DNA of 64,000 nucleotides. It comes from Aporrectodea caliginosa. Its lineage: Eukaryota > Annelida > Clitellata > Crassiclitellata > Lumbricidae. Under the pieces are notes generated by a model. That model worked only from the letters and a program-made list of their open reading frames with translations, was not told where the DNA came from and did not search any database. Position 1 is the first letter of the stretch. Every line of letters begins with the position of its first letter. Below, piece by piece: positions 62,776 through 64,000 of this stretch. The position numbers and the translations under genes are program-made. Location of the stretch: assembly GCA_020284085.1 (NCBI GenBank), contig JACEVL010000045.1, forward strand, positions 506,001 through 570,000. The letters run 5' to 3'.

Positions 62776-63654
62776 TACGTTTTCGTTCGTTCGTTCGTTC
62801 GTTCTGCTGTGGCGTAGGCTGATAAGAGCAGCTGCTGTTCTGTATCGAAGAGCGGAGTGAGAAATGCTATTGCCGCAGGTAAGGAGGCATTTAGAGATCT
62901 ACGACGTACATCCAATGAAGGATTGCACTGAGGAGGAAGAGCAGGAAGAAGAGGAGGAGGAGGGGAAAGGAGGATGAGGAAGACGTGGTGAAAGCGGAGG
63001 AGGACGAAGGGTAGGAGGAGGAAAAGTAGGAGGAAAAGGAGATATGATTTCATTTATTGAAAAATGTCAAGTTGGCAAACCGCAACTGATTACATTGATG
63101 GAAGGAAAAAGATAATTTTGACTCTTTTTGTCGATTACCATCAGACGACCAATGCAACAGATCGTACAATGTGTGCATTAAATTGGTAAACAACTGTCTC
63201 TCTTTGGTACAGTCTTCCAGAGTGCTGGAAAGGTAATGGAGGAGAAAGAGAAGGAAAAGGAGGAGGGAAAAGAAAGAGGAAGAGGAAAAGCGGAAGAGGG
63301 AGAGGAGGATAAGAAGAAAGGAAGGCGGTAGGGGAGACGGAGGTAACAGGGAGGCCTTACCTTAGACCTTAGTCCTTCCTCGCGCTGGCAGGGAGGAGAA
63401 GATGAAAAATAAGAAAGCTCGTTCTTAAGCCAACTTCGAGTTGCAGCCTTAATTATGATATGTTAGACACTTTCTTGGCCTCGGCAGATGAGCACAAGTG
63501 TCCAGCACTCTAAGTCGCTTTAACTAACTTCGCCAGAGGGCAACACTGGAATGGAAATCTCTGGAAAGATTGACGTCAGACGTTGACAGGTGAAGCTCTG
63601 GCCCATAACCGATGCTCTGCACGTTTTGTCAGTTGTCGTTTGGATCACGATGCC
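62776..63654. other. No gene seen; GGA/GAA-rich tracts
   Basis: Purine-rich stretches lie at 62928-63045 and 63235-63330. GCCAGAGGGCAAC at 63532 resembles a CTCF core. Confidence 0.45.
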
Positions 63655-63731
63655 ACCGTGTGTGTGTGTGTGTCTCTGTCTCTGTCTCGTCTCTGTCTCT
63701 GTCTCTCTCTCTCTGTATCTCTCTGTCTGTC

Positions 63732-63768
<37 letters not shown>

Positions 63769-63793
63769 GTCTGTCTCTGTCTGTCTGTCTGTG

Positions 63794-63836
<43 letters not shown>

Positions 63837-63852
63837 GTCTCTCTCTCTCTCA
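63655..63852. repeat. (TG)n, (TCTG)n and (CT)n compound microsatellite
   Basis: GTGTGTGTGTGTCTCTGTCT grading into TCTG and CT arrays. Confidence 0.93.
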
Positions 63853-64000
63853 ACCAGTTGATCAGATAATAGGATGTCAACAATTCTATGCTTACTTGCT
63901 AGCATTGCATTTCATGAGATAAGACCAGTTAGACCCTTCCCCCCCCACACACACACAGACGAGAACAGACCCCACAGTCTGTGGCAGATTATGCCCCATT

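Noticed and set aside
61566..62860. Open frames of 335-418 residues (MLMSSCLCLHAYVF repeats) as a secreted or membrane protein
   Set aside because: All three forward frames are open because the 14-bp unit lacks stops. There is no start context, splice site or domain; it is a minisatellite.

Overview
This window is animal (metazoan) genomic DNA, most likely from a marine invertebrate. Both clear genes are broken by GT-AG introns and belong to animal families (a plexin and a caspase). The rest is dominated by decayed LINEs, tRNA-derived SINEs, small foldback DNA transposons and long tandem repeats. The phylum cannot be fixed from the sequence alone. Most long open reading frames here are reading-frame accidents inside tandem repeats, not genes.

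Layout. Bases 1-5404 hold the 5' part of a plexin gene on the minus strand: two coding exons (5404-4968 and 4134-3370) encode a signal peptide and about the first 380 residues of a sema domain, and the gene runs off the left edge. A CpG-rich patch at 6450-6640 may be its promoter. From about 6.6 to 31 kb no host gene is seen. This stretch holds LINE 3' ends, SINEs, a perfect 5 x 90 bp satellite and several hAT-like miniature elements, two of them with 8-bp target-site duplications. At 31.2-32.4 kb a LINE fragment lies next to a probable divergent promoter (CACGTG box), which drives a THAP zinc-finger exon on the plus strand and perhaps a small exon on the minus strand. From 30.7 to 37.1 kb there is a cluster of non-autonomous DNA elements, two of which carry the same degenerate tandem repeat of about 37 bp.

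A complete small caspase-family gene lies on the plus strand at 38528-44228 (five coding exons, 265 residues). The fold and the active-site cysteine are kept, but the catalytic histidine is replaced by tyrosine and one S1-pocket arginine by lysine, so it is probably a pseudoenzyme. Its introns hold a hAT-like element, a SINE and a 15-bp minisatellite. From 44.4 to 64 kb the window is gene-poor: LINE remnants, a TIR element with telomere-like internal repeats, very large (TCC), (CA), (TCTG) and (CT) tracts, a frameshifted piggyBac transposase remnant, a 951-bp foldback element rich in GATCGACTCGA with a perfect 8-bp target duplication, and a 1.2-kb 14-bp minisatellite with higher-order structure.

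The most notable points are the inactivated caspase, the transposon-borne 37-bp repeat found at two loci, the GATCGACTCGA element, and SINEs whose internal CTCC motif has expanded into microsatellites.
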